NCBI GenBank assembly: GCA_000381605.1
Contig: KB906760.1
Span: 248,001 to 312,000, forward strand
Origin: Acidobacteriaceae bacterium KBS 89
Lineage (GTDB): Bacteria; Acidobacteriota; Terriglobia; Terriglobales; Acidobacteriaceae
Direction: 5' to 3'
DNA length: 64,000 nt
Positions within the stretch are counted from its first letter, which is position 1. Each line of letters begins with the position of its first letter. Made by a program: the position numbers and the translations under genes. Below, piece after piece: positions 1-9,167 of the stretch. A model generated the notes under the pieces. That model saw only the letters and a program-made list of their open reading frames with translations. It had not been told where the DNA came from and did not search any database.

Positions 1-73
1 AAATCATAGCTCACTTCGGCATTCATCGTTCGTTTACAGCGAAATGTGACCGTTCGACGAGTTTTGCGCTCTA

Positions 74-2539
74 ATGGATTCAATGGCTGATTTGAGCGCT
101 GCTTACCGCTGGCTGGAAGACGACGGACCCGCATTCGGGGCTCCTGGTTTAGAACCTCGCTGGACTTCGAGCGAGAAGGACGCGGTGTCGACTGCGTATG
201 CGGCATCGAGCCGGGTGTGGTTCACGATTTCACATGGCACGTTGAACGAGATTTATTATCCGACGATCGACCGTCCGCAGACGCGCGACATGGAGCTGCT
301 GTTCAGCGATGGGGAGACCTTCTTCCACGAAGATAAGCGCGACCTGAAGTATGACTTTCACTACATCGACAGCAGCGCACCGGCAGTGCGGGTAATGGCC
401 AGCGACCTGAAGGGGCGGTACACGGTTACGAAGGAGTTCATCGCCGATCCGCACCACCCGGTGGTTTTGATGAATGTAAAGATCAGCGGGGACGAGAATT
501 TGCTGTCGCGGTTGAAGTGCTATGCGTTGCTGGCGCCGCACCTGAACGGCGGGGGAGCGGGAAACTCGGCGCGGTCGATCGATGTGGCGGGAAGGCGGTG
601 CCTGCTGGCGTGGAAGGGCGGGACGATGTTGGCCATGGGGGCGGATTGCGGCTTCACCCGGTCGTCGTGCGGGTATGTGGGGACCAGCGATGGGTACCAG
701 GATCTGTGCCTTGATATGAAGATGACCTGGCAGTTCGGGCAGGCGCTGAACGGGAATATTGCCGTGATGGGGGAGATCGATGTTGCGGCGAATCGCGAGT
801 TCACGATTGCGATCTCGTTTGGCGACGGGAACCACGCGGCGGTCGCGCAGATGATGCAGACGCTGGCGACACCGTATGCCGAGCATCAGAGGCGCTTTCT
901 CCTGCAATGGGGGCGGTCGATTTCGCCGCCAAAACTGGCTTCGGCGGCAAAGGATGGCGGCAAGCTGATGCGGATCAGCCATAACGTGCTGCTGGCGCAT
1001 GAGGACAAGACGTATTCGGGCGCGTTTATTGCATCGGCGTCGATTCCGTGGGGGAATTCGAAGGGGGACACCGACCTTGGCGGATACCACCTGGTGTGGA
1101 CGCGCGATATGGTGCAGACGGCTACGGCCATGCTCGCAGGCGGACGGACGGACACCGCGATGCGCGCGTTGGTGTATCTGGCGTGTACGCAGCGGACCGA
1201 CGGCAGCTTTGCACAGAATTTCTGGATCGATGGCACACCGTACTGGACGGGAATTCAGTTGGATGAGGTTGCGTTTCCGATCATCCTGGCATGGCGGCTG
1301 TGGAAGACGGATGGGCTGGGAGAGTTCGACATCTTTCCTTTTGTTGAACGCGCTGCGGCGTTTCTGGTTCGCTATGCTCCGGTGACACAGCAGGAGCGAT
1401 GGGAGGAGGTGGCGGGATATTCGCCCTCGACACTGGCTGCGGTGATTTCGGCGCTGGTGTGTGCCGCGGATATTGCGCGTTCCCGGCAGGCGTCGGAGTT
1501 GGGAAGCTATCTGGAGGCGTATGCGGACTGGATTGAAGCGCACCTGGACGAGTGGACCACGACGACCGAAGGGGTACTGCTTCCGGATGTGAAGTATCAC
1601 TACATGCGGATACGTCCGCCGTGCGAGGGTGAACCGTTTTACAACGGAGCGCTTCCGTCGGGATGCATCCATATCAACAATCGCGAGCAGGGAGAGAAGA
1701 CAGTCTTCGAGGCGCGCGAAGTGGTTGATGCGGGGTTCCTCGAACTGGTGAGGTATGGGATTCGCCGCGCGGACGATCCGCTGATCGTCGACTCGTTGAA
1801 GGTCGTCGACCACTGCCTGAAGATCGAGACGCCGTTCGGCGACTGCTGGCGGCGCTACAACCACGATGGGTATGGTCAGAAGAAAAATGGCGACCCTTAT
1901 GACGGCTCAGGTCAGGGCCGCGCCTGGCCGATTCTGACAGGCGAACGCGGACACTACGAGCTGAGCGCCGGCCACGATTACAGCTCCTTTATCAAGGCGA
2001 TCGAGCAGTTCAGCTCGACGGGCGGAATGCTGCCCGAACAGATTTGGGATTACTCCGATATACCGTCCAAGGGGATGTACTTGGGGCGTCCGGCGGGTTC
2101 GGCGCAGCCTCTGGTGTGGGCGCATGCGGAGTACCTGAAGCTGCTGCGATCGGCGGCGGATGGGCGCGTCTTCGACCGTATCTCGGTGGTGGCGGAGCGG
2201 TATGCTGTTGAGACAGGCAAGCGCACGTTTACCAACCATATCGAGATATTCGAGGTTACCCGGCCGGTGTCGAAGATCTTCTCCGGGCGTACTCTGCGAA
2301 TCGCGGATCGCGAGCATTTTCGTGTCGTTTACACGATGGATAATTGGGCGACGACGCACTCGAAGGACGCGCGTTCGGTTGGGTATCCGGGGTCGTTTGT
2401 GGATATCGTCTCGGCTCCGGAACAGGCCGGCAACATACTGTTTACCCTTGCCTGGCCAGGGCAAGACGGCAAGGAACGCTGGTTGGGCCACAATATTGAT
2501 GTGTCCGTTATTCTTCCGCCGACATCTACCAATAAGTAG
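74..2539 (+). CDS. GH15-family glucoamylase (glucan 1,4-alpha-glucosidase)
   Basis: This 821-residue protein matches bacterial glucoamylases, which release glucose from the non-reducing ends of starch, glycogen or maltodextrins. The N-terminal half is the beta-sandwich domain typical of prokaryotic GH15 and the second half is the (alpha/alpha)6 barrel. The barrel carries RWEEVAGYSPST (general-acid Glu about 444/445) and MLPEQIWDYSD (general-base Glu about 655), as in clostridial-type glucoamylases. No signal peptide is visible, so it probably acts in the cytoplasm on glycogen or imported dextrins. Two ATGs (74 and 83) are possible starts and neither has a strong ribosome binding site. Glucose released here could feed the glucokinase and pentose phosphate genes that follow on the same strand. 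The family is clear; the substrate is not settled by sequence. Confidence 0.9.
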   Translation: MDSMADLSAAYRWLEDDGPAFGAPGLEPRWTSSEKDAVSTAYAASSRVWFTISHGTLNEIYYPTIDRPQTRDMELLFSDGETFFHEDKRDLKYDFHYIDSSAPAVRVMASDLKGRYTVTKEFIADPHHPVVLMNVKISGDENLLSRLKCYALLAPHLNGGGAGNSARSIDVAGRRCLLAWKGGTMLAMGADCGFTRSSCGYVGTSDGYQDLCLDMKMTWQFGQALNGNIAVMGEIDVAANREFTIAISFGDGNHAAVAQMMQTLATPYAEHQRRFLLQWGRSISPPKLASAAKDGGKLMRISHNVLLAHEDKTYSGAFIASASIPWGNSKGDTDLGGYHLVWTRDMVQTATAMLAGGRTDTAMRALVYLACTQRTDGSFAQNFWIDGTPYWTGIQLDEVAFPIILAWRLWKTDGLGEFDIFPFVERAAAFLVRYAPVTQQERWEEVAGYSPSTLAAVISALVCAADIARSRQASELGSYLEAYADWIEAHLDEWTTTTEGVLLPDVKYHYMRIRPPCEGEPFYNGALPSGCIHINNREQGEKTVFEAREVVDAGFLELVRYGIRRADDPLIVDSLKVVDHCLKIETPFGDCWRRYNHDGYGQKKNGDPYDGSGQGRAWPILTGERGHYELSAGHDYSSFIKAIEQFSSTGGMLPEQIWDYSDIPSKGMYLGRPAGSAQPLVWAHAEYLKLLRSAADGRVFDRISVVAERYAVETGKRTFTNHIEIFEVTRPVSKIFSGRTLRIADREHFRVVYTMDNWATTHSKDARSVGYPGSFVDIVSAPEQAGNILFTLAWPGQDGKERWLGHNIDVSVILPPTSTNK

Positions 2540-2659
2540 ATGCGGTGGGTGAGACTGCAGAGAGCCTCTTGGGCCTAGTACACTGTCGTAGATCGACCAC
2601 ATTATCGAGATTCAGCGTTGTGAAGCGCTTCGAGTCTCTTCACCGAGCAAAGGAAAACA

Positions 2660-4660
2660 ATGAGCGAACAGCAGGATTCGAAGCAGCACGAACTCGATCA
2701 ACTTTCCATCAACGCCCTCCGGTTTCTCGCCGTTGACGCCGTTGAAAAGGCGAAGTCCGGTCATCCCGGCGCCCCGCTAGGCTGCGCGCCGATCGCCTAT
2801 CTGCTGTATCACAAGCTGATGAAGCACGATCCGTCGGACCCGAAGTGGATCGACCGGGACCGCTTCATCCTGTCGAATGGGCATGCATCGGCGCTGTTGT
2901 ACGGTGCGCTGCATCTTTCGGGATACGGCTTGCCGATGTCCCAGCTGGAGCAGTTTCGGCAGTGGGGTTCGCATACGCCGGGCCACCCGGAGTATGGTGA
3001 GGCGCCGGGGGTCGAGGTGACGACGGGCCCGCTGGGTCAGGGCCTTGGCATGGCGGTGGGCATTGCTACCGCGGAGAAGCATCTTGCGGCGGTCTATAAC
3101 CGCGACACGTATAACATCGTTGATCACCATACTTACGTGCTGTGCGGCGATGGCGACCTGATGGAAGGGATCTCGCATGAGACTGCTTCGCTGGCTGGTA
3201 CGCTCGGCCTGGGCAAGCTGATTGTGCTCTATGACGACAACCTGATCTCGCTGGATGGGCCGACTGAGCTTTCCTTTACCGAGGACGTGACGAAGCGCTT
3301 TGAGGCTTATCACTGGCAAGTGCAGCATGTCGCGGACGGCAACGATCTGGTCGCGATAGAAAATGCGATTCTTGCGGCGAAGGCAGAGACGGGGAAGCCC
3401 TCGCTGATTCGAGTAAGGACCGTGATCGGCTATGGCAGCCCCAAGGCCGGGACGAACAAGGTCCATGGCGAGGCGCTGGGAGCGGATAACGTCAAGGCGA
3501 CCAAGAAGAATCTGGGCTGGCCGGAGGACAAGACTTTTTATGTTCCGGATGAGGCACGCGCGAACTGGGACACGATCAAGCTGCGCGGCAAAGACGCCCA
3601 TGCGGCGTGGACCGCGGAGTTTGAGGAGTACAGCAAGGCGTATCCCGAGCCTACGGCGGAGTTTGAACGTACCATGAAGGGCAAGATGACGGACGGGTGG
3701 GAGAAGAAGATCCCGACATTCCCAACTGATAAGCCCGTAGCGACGCGCAATGCCGGCCAGGCAGTAATGCAGGCAATTGAGCACGTTGTGCCGGAGTTGT
3801 TTGGCGGCGCGGCTGATCTGACCAGCTCCACTAAAACGATCTTCAAGGATTCGCCGAGTTTTCATGTCGATCCGGTGGGGCGCAACGTCTTCTTTGGTGT
3901 GCGCGAGTTTGGCATGTGCGCGATGGTGAACGGAATGGCTGCACACGGTGGGCTTATTCCATTCGGTTCGACATTCTTCACTTTCTCGGACTATTGCCGT
4001 CCGGCGCTGCGGCTGGCTGCGTTGATGGGTGTGCACTCGCTGTTTGTGTTTACGCATGACTCGGTGGGTCTGGGTGAGGATGGTCCGACGCATCAGCCGA
4101 TTGAGCATTTGATGAGTCTGCGAATGATTCCTCATTTCACGGATTTTCGTCCCGCTGATGCGAACGAGACCGCGGCATGCTGGCAGTTGGCGCTGGAGAG
4201 GAAGAGTCCCAGCTTTATGGCTCTTTCGCGGCAGGATTTGCCGGTGCTCGATGCGAAGATTGCTCAGGCTGGTGCTCGCAAGGGCGCGTACGAGGTCTCT
4301 TCGAATGGCAAGGACATCATTTTGATTGCGACCGGCTCTGAGGTTTCGGTGATTGTGAAGGCTGCGGCGGAGTTGAAGGCTGCGGGCATCAACGCGACCG
4401 TGGTCTCAATGCCAAGCTTCAAGATCTACGATGAACAGGCAGACGACTACAAGGCGAAGCTGCTTCCTGAGGGTGCGCCGAAGCTGGCGATCGAAGCGGG
4501 CGCGACGCTTGGCTGGTACAAGTATGTCGGCCAAAGCGGTGTGGTCGTCGGCATTGACCGCTTTGGCGCTTCGGCGCCGGGCGCGATTGCACTCGACAAA
4601 CTCGGCATCAACGTCGCGAATGTCGTTGAGCAGGCGAAGAAACTGGTAAAGAAAAAGTAG
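2660..4660 (+). CDS. tkt: transketolase
   Basis: This ThDP-dependent enzyme moves two-carbon ketol units between sugar phosphates in the non-oxidative pentose phosphate pathway. At 666 residues it is full length. It shows SGHPGAP (residues 33-39), NGHASALLYG (73-82), the ThDP/Mg motif GDGDLMEG (163-170), the pyrimidine-domain VREFGM glutamate, and GLGEDGPTHQP near residue 470. The ATG at 2660 follows a clear AAAGGA ribosome binding site. It is the first of a run of pentose phosphate genes, but a good hairpin terminator directly after its stop suggests it can be transcribed as a separate unit from rpiA. The 120-bp gap upstream shows no promoter I would defend. Confidence 0.97.
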   Translation: MSEQQDSKQHELDQLSINALRFLAVDAVEKAKSGHPGAPLGCAPIAYLLYHKLMKHDPSDPKWIDRDRFILSNGHASALLYGALHLSGYGLPMSQLEQFRQWGSHTPGHPEYGEAPGVEVTTGPLGQGLGMAVGIATAEKHLAAVYNRDTYNIVDHHTYVLCGDGDLMEGISHETASLAGTLGLGKLIVLYDDNLISLDGPTELSFTEDVTKRFEAYHWQVQHVADGNDLVAIENAILAAKAETGKPSLIRVRTVIGYGSPKAGTNKVHGEALGADNVKATKKNLGWPEDKTFYVPDEARANWDTIKLRGKDAHAAWTAEFEEYSKAYPEPTAEFERTMKGKMTDGWEKKIPTFPTDKPVATRNAGQAVMQAIEHVVPELFGGAADLTSSTKTIFKDSPSFHVDPVGRNVFFGVREFGMCAMVNGMAAHGGLIPFGSTFFTFSDYCRPALRLAALMGVHSLFVFTHDSVGLGEDGPTHQPIEHLMSLRMIPHFTDFRPADANETAACWQLALERKSPSFMALSRQDLPVLDAKIAQAGARKGAYEVSSNGKDIILIATGSEVSVIVKAAAELKAAGINATVVSMPSFKIYDEQADDYKAKLLPEGAPKLAIEAGATLGWYKYVGQSGVVVGIDRFGASAPGAIALDKLGINVANVVEQAKKLVKKK

Positions 4661-4667
4661 CACGAAG

Positions 4668-4694
4668 AGCGGCGATGAAGGTATCGCCGCTTTT
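4668..4694 (+). terminator. Rho-independent terminator after tkt
   Basis: A perfect 9-bp stem (AGCGGCGAT at 4668-4676 paired with ATCGCCGCT at 4683-4691) with a 6-nt loop is followed by a short T-run (TTTTC). It starts 8 nt after the tkt stop codon and would end the transkelotase message before rpiA. Confidence 0.75.
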
Positions 4695-4716
4695 CTATTT
4701 CAGGCAGGAGCCATTT

Positions 4717-4857
4717 GTGTTGAGCAGCGAACGCGAGATGTTGCGTGAAGAGGACGAGGCGAAGATTGGCGAACGAACTCCGTTCACTTCTTCGCGTCAG
4801 GCGACGTATGAGGACAGCGCGCCTCCCAAGGACGATTGGGAGAACGAGGACTCGTAG
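4717..4857 (+). CDS. small acidic hypothetical protein upstream of rpiA
   Basis: I propose a 46-residue protein starting at GTG 4717. An AGGAG ribosome binding site at 4706-4710 sits six bases before it. An earlier in-frame ATG at 4675 lies inside the tkt terminator and is an unlikely start. The product is very hydrophilic and acidic, begins MLSSEREMLREEDEAKIGE and ends DDWENEDS, and has no cysteine, signal peptide or membrane segment. It sits 35 bp before rpiA and could be a leader ORF of the rpiA transcript or an intrinsically disordered small protein. No family is recognised. The good ribosome binding site is the main support. Confidence 0.45.
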   Translation: MLSSEREMLREEDEAKIGERTPFTSSRQATYEDSAPPKDDWENEDS

Positions 4858-4892
4858 GAACGACGAGGCCCAGGGACTTCAGGGGAAGCGAA

Positions 4893-5573
4893 ATGACGCA
4901 GGACGAGGCGAAACAGCTGGTTGCGAAACGTGCAGTTGAGTTCGTTGAGGATGGAATGGCTGTCGGGTTGGGGACGGGTACGACCGCGACGATGTTCATC
5001 CGCGAACTTGCTACGCGTGTGCAGCAGGGACTGAAGATTCGTTGTGTGGCGTCAAGTGATGCGAGCCATGACCTTGGATTGTCGCTGGGCATGGATGTGA
5101 AGACGCTGAACGAACTACCGGAGCTGGATCTGTACGTCGATGGCGCGGATGAGGTTGGACCGGGGCTTGTTCTGATCAAGGGCGGAGGCGGTGCGTTGCT
5201 GCGGGAGAAGATTGTCGCCAGTGCGGCGAAGGAGTTCCTTGTAGTGGTGGACTCGACGAAACTGGTAGAGCGCCTGGGGAAGTTTCCGCTGCCGGTGGAG
5301 GTAGTGAAGATGGCGATGCCCGTGGTGGAGCCGAAGCTTGCCGGGCTGGGCCTGAACCCAAAGCAGAGGAAGGCCAGGAGTGGCGATGGCCTGTTCCTGA
5401 CGGATGAAGGGAATTACATTCTGGATTGCGCGTGCGGAGTGATCGAGGACCCCGAGGTGCTGGCGGCGGAGATTCGCGGGATTGTCGGCGTGGTGGAGCA
5501 TGGCCTGTTTCTGGGAATGGCGACGCTGGCGTTGGTAGCGGGAGAGGATGGCGTGACCGAGCACCGGGGATAG
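4893..5573 (+). CDS. rpiA: ribose-5-phosphate isomerase A
   Basis: This enzyme interconverts ribulose 5-phosphate and ribose 5-phosphate, linking the oxidative branch to transketolase and nucleotide synthesis. The 226-residue product has the RpiA motifs GLGTGTT near the N-terminus, DGADEV, and KGGGGALLREK, which holds the catalytic lysine and glutamate region. I use the ATG at 4893 because it has an AGGGGA ribosome binding site at 4881-4886 and starts the protein at MTQDEAKQ, as in homologues. An in-frame ATG at 4836 would add a non-conserved extension overlapping the upstream small ORF. The enzyme is cytoplasmic and its neighbours act in the same pathway. Confidence 0.95.
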   Translation: MTQDEAKQLVAKRAVEFVEDGMAVGLGTGTTATMFIRELATRVQQGLKIRCVASSDASHDLGLSLGMDVKTLNELPELDLYVDGADEVGPGLVLIKGGGGALLREKIVASAAKEFLVVVDSTKLVERLGKFPLPVEVVKMAMPVVEPKLAGLGLNPKQRKARSGDGLFLTDEGNYILDCACGVIEDPEVLAAEIRGIVGVVEHGLFLGMATLALVAGEDGVTEHRG

Positions 5574-5621
5574 GAACGGAAAGCTGCATCGCCCTGCTTG
5601 TGCATTGCGTCTTATATAGAC

Positions 5622-6488
5622 ATGGCTAACTCGACAAAAGCATCGCAAACAGACAAGGTTTGGTTCATTACGGGGGCATCGACCGGCTTCGGCAGACTGC
5701 TTGCCGAAGAGGTTTTGAAGGCAGGCGGCAAGGTTGTTGCTACGGCGCGGAAGTTGGACAAGGTGGCGGACCTCGAAGAGAAGTATCCGCAGACGGCAAA
5801 CGCGCTTGCGCTCGATGTGACGAATAGCGGTCAGGTGAATTCGGCGGTAACGGAGACGCTAGCGAAGTTCGGACGCGTGGATGTTCTCGTGAACAATGCC
5901 GGCTACGGCGTGGCGGGCGCGATCGAAGAGGTCTCCGAGGCGGAGTTTATGCCGATGTTCGAGTCCAACGTTTTCGGATTGTTGCGGGTGACGCGAGCAT
6001 TTCTGCCGCAACTACGTAAACAGCGAAGCGGGCACATCCTCAATCTCTCGTCGATCGGCGGCGTGGTTGCCGGCCAGGGTATTGGCCTCTATAACGCCAC
6101 GAAGTTTGCGGTGGAAGGGATATCGGAGTCGCTTGCTGCGGAGCTTGCGCCACTCGGAATCCGCGTTACGATCATCGAGCCGGGACCGTTTCGAACTGAC
6201 TTCCTGGGCCGCTCGGGCGTGCTTGCAGAGACGCGCATTGCGGACTACGACGCGACTGCCGGCAACATGCGCAAATACTTTGCGGAGAATGACGGCAAGC
6301 AACCAGGCGATCCGCTGCGTGCGGTGCAGGCGATGATCCAGGTTGTGGAGTCGCCAGAGCCGCCGTTGCGCTTGCTGCTTGGCGTAAGCGCATTGCAACG
6401 GTTGCGCGGCAAACTTGGCAACTGGGAGAAAGAGATTGCGGCGTGGGAGCAGGTGACTGTTGGCGCAGATTTTCCTGAGGGTAAGTAA
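5622..6488 (+). CDS. short-chain dehydrogenase/reductase (classical SDR)
   Basis: A 288-residue Rossmann-fold oxidoreductase. It has the cofactor motif TGASTGFG (residues 18-25), the structural NNAG (91-94), a catalytic serine in NLSSIGG (143/144) and the active-site YNATK (Tyr157, Lys161). The length and the extended C-terminus resemble the classical SDRs often annotated as retinol- or 3-oxoacyl-type reductases, but the substrate cannot be read from sequence. It is inserted between rpiA and gnd. This might mean co-transcription with NADPH-generating genes, but no pathway link is proven. The start at ATG 5622 removes eight poorly conserved residues present from the upstream ATG at 5598. Confidence 0.88.
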   Translation: MANSTKASQTDKVWFITGASTGFGRLLAEEVLKAGGKVVATARKLDKVADLEEKYPQTANALALDVTNSGQVNSAVTETLAKFGRVDVLVNNAGYGVAGAIEEVSEAEFMPMFESNVFGLLRVTRAFLPQLRKQRSGHILNLSSIGGVVAGQGIGLYNATKFAVEGISESLAAELAPLGIRVTIIEPGPFRTDFLGRSGVLAETRIADYDATAGNMRKYFAENDGKQPGDPLRAVQAMIQVVESPEPPLRLLLGVSALQRLRGKLGNWEKEIAAWEQVTVGADFPEGK

Positions 6489-6633
6489 ACGGGCCGCGAG
6501 TTTGTGATGAATTGAAAGACTGTGAGGCTGTTGCCCTTTTTGTGTACGCAACCTGCTTCGAGACATTGGACACAGCTCATTGATGAGTTGAACGAAATCG
6601 GCCAACAGGCCGCATAGGGGAAGGGAATACCAG

Positions 6634-7545
6634 ATGGAATTGGGAATCATTGGACTTGGCAAGATGGGCTTCAACATGGCGGAGCGCTTGCGTCTTGCGG
6701 GTCACAAGGTTGTTGGCTTCGACTTCAATAAGGACGCGACCGCGAAGCTGACGGCGACTGGATCGCTCGGGGTGAATTCTCTTGTCGATCTAGTGAAGAA
6801 TCTTGCAGCGCCACGCGCTATCTGGATCATGGTTCCCTCCGGCGATCCTGTGGACCAAACGATTGCGAGGCTGGAGCCGCTGATGGAGAAGGGAGACACC
6901 TTCATCGATGGAGGCAATTCCAACTACAAGGACACGCAGCGCCGCCATGCCGAAGAGACGAACAAGGGATTTCATTTTATTGACTGCGGAACTTCGGGCG
7001 GAGTCTGGGGGCTCAAAGAGGGCTACAGCCTGATGGTTGGCGGCGACAAGGAGCCGGTCGAGAGATTGCGGCCAATCTTCGAGACGCTGGCGCCGTCCAA
7101 GACTGAGGGATGGGGGCATGTCGGACCTTCGGGCGCGGGCCACTTCGTCAAGATGGTGCACAACGGAATTGAGTACGGCATGATGCAGGCTTATGCCGAG
7201 GGATTTTCGATCATGAAGGCGAAGACGCCTCTTGTCCTCGACCTGACGCAGATATCGAAGATCTGGCAGAAGGGTTCGGTGGTGCGTTCGTGGTTGCTGG
7301 ATCTGACCGCTGACGCGCTGGCGAAGAATCCCACGCTTGATGGCCTTGAGGCGTACGTTCCGGACTCCGGCGAAGGCCGCTGGACGGTGATGGAGGCGAT
7401 CGACCTGAATATCTCGGCGCCGGTGATTACTGAATCGCTGATTCGCCGGTTGCGCTCGCGTGAGGAGAATAACTTTACTGATCGCATGCTCTCGATTATG
7501 CGTGGCGCCTTTGGTGGCCACGATGTGAAAAAGTCGCAGTCTTAA
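6634..7545 (+). CDS. gnd: 6-phosphogluconate dehydrogenase, decarboxylating (short GndA-like form)
   Basis: This enzyme oxidatively decarboxylates 6-phosphogluconate to ribulose 5-phosphate. At 303 residues it belongs to the short class, found in bacteria with YqeC-type enzymes and often NAD-preferring, rather than the 470-residue E. coli form. Visible motifs are GLGKMG at residues 7-12, DGGNSNYKD, the substrate-binding DCGTSGGVWGLKEG and the catalytic segment HFVKMVHNGIEYGMMQ. A GGGAAGGGAA ribosome binding site precedes the ATG. It lies 42 bp before zwf, so the two dehydrogenases of the oxidative branch are probably co-transcribed. Cofactor preference is a family expectation only. Confidence 0.95.
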   Translation: MELGIIGLGKMGFNMAERLRLAGHKVVGFDFNKDATAKLTATGSLGVNSLVDLVKNLAAPRAIWIMVPSGDPVDQTIARLEPLMEKGDTFIDGGNSNYKDTQRRHAEETNKGFHFIDCGTSGGVWGLKEGYSLMVGGDKEPVERLRPIFETLAPSKTEGWGHVGPSGAGHFVKMVHNGIEYGMMQAYAEGFSIMKAKTPLVLDLTQISKIWQKGSVVRSWLLDLTADALAKNPTLDGLEAYVPDSGEGRWTVMEAIDLNISAPVITESLIRRLRSREENNFTDRMLSIMRGAFGGHDVKKSQS

Positions 7546-7587
7546 CAACGTCAGCAACAGCGAAATGCTAACGAAGCACGAGAGGGT

Positions 7588-9147
7588 ATGACTATGCCGA
7601 CCACAGAAATCACCGCCGCACCAGCTTCCGCGCCTGCAACGTCGCAGGCGGAACGCACACCCGACCCCTGCATTGTTGTCATCTTCGGAGCGTCGGGGGA
7701 TTTAACCAAGCGCAAGCTTCTGCCTGCGCTCTATCACCTGGAACAGTCGGGTCTTCTGCCTAAGGATTTTGCGGTCGTGGGCGTTGCCCGGCGCCCGCTC
7801 GAGAAGACGTTCGCGCCCGACATGAAGGAAGGAATTATCAGCGGGGGCGGAGTCGAAAGCGACGACGCGAAGCTTGACCCGTTCGTGAATCGCGTCCAGT
7901 ATCACGCGATGAACTTCGATGACGCTGCAGGCTACGATGCACTGAAGACGATGCTTGCGGAGATTGATACGAAGTTCGGCACCCAGGGGAATCGGCTGTT
8001 TTACCTTGCAACTGCGCCTGAGTATTTCTCGGACATTATTAAATATCTGGGCGAACACTGCATGGCGAAACCGGCGGATTGCGGCGATGGCGGCAATTGG
8101 GTCCGCGTGATCATTGAGAAGCCATTCGGGCACGATCTGGAGTCGGCGAAGGCGCTGAACAACGAGGTGAACAAGGTGTTCGGCGAAGACCAGATATTCC
8201 GCATCGATCATTACCTTGGCAAAGAGACGGTGCAGAACATCCTGGTGTTCCGCTTCGCTAACGGCATCTTCGAGAACGTGTGGAACCGGAACTATATCGA
8301 TCATGTCGAGATTACTGCGGCAGAGAGCATCGGCATCGAAGGCCGCGGGCCGTTCTATGAGACGGCTGGAGCTCTGCGCGACGTGGTGCAGAACCACGTC
8401 ATGGAACTGCTCAGCTTTGTCGCAATGGAGCCGCCGGTTTCGTTCGCTGCCGATGCGGTCCGGGCCGAGAAGATCAAGGTATGGAAGGCCGTCCAGCCTA
8501 TCCATCCGGCAGATACGGTGCGGGGGCAATATGGGCCGGGCGCGGTCGACGGCAAGCCAGCAGTCGGATACCGCCAGGAGGAGCGCGTCCATCCACGTTC
8601 GCAGACTGAGACCTACGCTGCACTTCGCCTCGAGATTGAGAACTGGCGCTGGGCTGGGGTTCCTTTCTACATTCGCGCGGGGAAACGGCTGGCAAGGCGC
8701 GTCACAGAGATAAGCATTCACTTCAAGCTGCCGCCGCTGCTGCTCTTCAAGGACGCTCAAGGCAAGGGCGGCGAAGGTATCCGACCGAACGTGCTCTCCA
8801 TGCGGATTCAGCCGGACGAGGGCATTACGCTGCAATTCGGCGCCAAGGTTCCCGGGCCGACCATGACCATCAGCAAGGTGAACATGGACTTCAGCTATGC
8901 GCAGGCCTTCGGCCAGTCCTCGGCGAATGGATATGAGCGGCTTCTGCTCGACGCGATGTTCGGCGATGCGACGTTGTTCGCGCACCGCGACGGAGTCGAA
9001 GCGACCTGGGCACTCATGACGCCGATCCTCGAGACCTGGGCCAAGGACCCGATTCGTGATTTCCCCAACTACGCCGCAGGCACGTGGGGACCGGCGACGG
9101 CCGACGCTCTGATGAAGAGCGATGGCCGCAAATGGCGCAAACTTTAA
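7588..9147 (+). CDS. zwf: glucose-6-phosphate 1-dehydrogenase
   Basis: This is the first enzyme of the oxidative pentose phosphate pathway, oxidising glucose 6-phosphate to 6-phosphogluconolactone with reduction of NADP or NAD. The 519-residue length is typical. The nucleotide-binding motif GASGDLTKRKLLPALYHL lies near residue 34 and the signature RIDHYLGKE, with substrate-binding Lys212 and catalytic His, at residues 205-213. The first 25 residues are Ala/Thr/Pro-rich and low-complexity. A second ATG two codons in (7594) is a possible start. It is followed 20 bp later by the lactonase gene, the next enzyme in the pathway. Confidence 0.97.
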   Translation: MTMPTTEITAAPASAPATSQAERTPDPCIVVIFGASGDLTKRKLLPALYHLEQSGLLPKDFAVVGVARRPLEKTFAPDMKEGIISGGGVESDDAKLDPFVNRVQYHAMNFDDAAGYDALKTMLAEIDTKFGTQGNRLFYLATAPEYFSDIIKYLGEHCMAKPADCGDGGNWVRVIIEKPFGHDLESAKALNNEVNKVFGEDQIFRIDHYLGKETVQNILVFRFANGIFENVWNRNYIDHVEITAAESIGIEGRGPFYETAGALRDVVQNHVMELLSFVAMEPPVSFAADAVRAEKIKVWKAVQPIHPADTVRGQYGPGAVDGKPAVGYRQEERVHPRSQTETYAALRLEIENWRWAGVPFYIRAGKRLARRVTEISIHFKLPPLLLFKDAQGKGGEGIRPNVLSMRIQPDEGITLQFGAKVPGPTMTISKVNMDFSYAQAFGQSSANGYERLLLDAMFGDATLFAHRDGVEATWALMTPILETWAKDPIRDFPNYAAGTWGPATADALMKSDGRKWRKL

Positions 9148-9167
9148 TCCTGCACAGATAGGACACT

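Noticed and set aside
230-1864. Long minus-strand open frame over the glucoamylase gene
   Set aside because: It is a GC-rich antisense shadow, with Arg/Pro/His-rich composition and no ribosome binding site, while the plus strand shows a complete GH15 enzyme.
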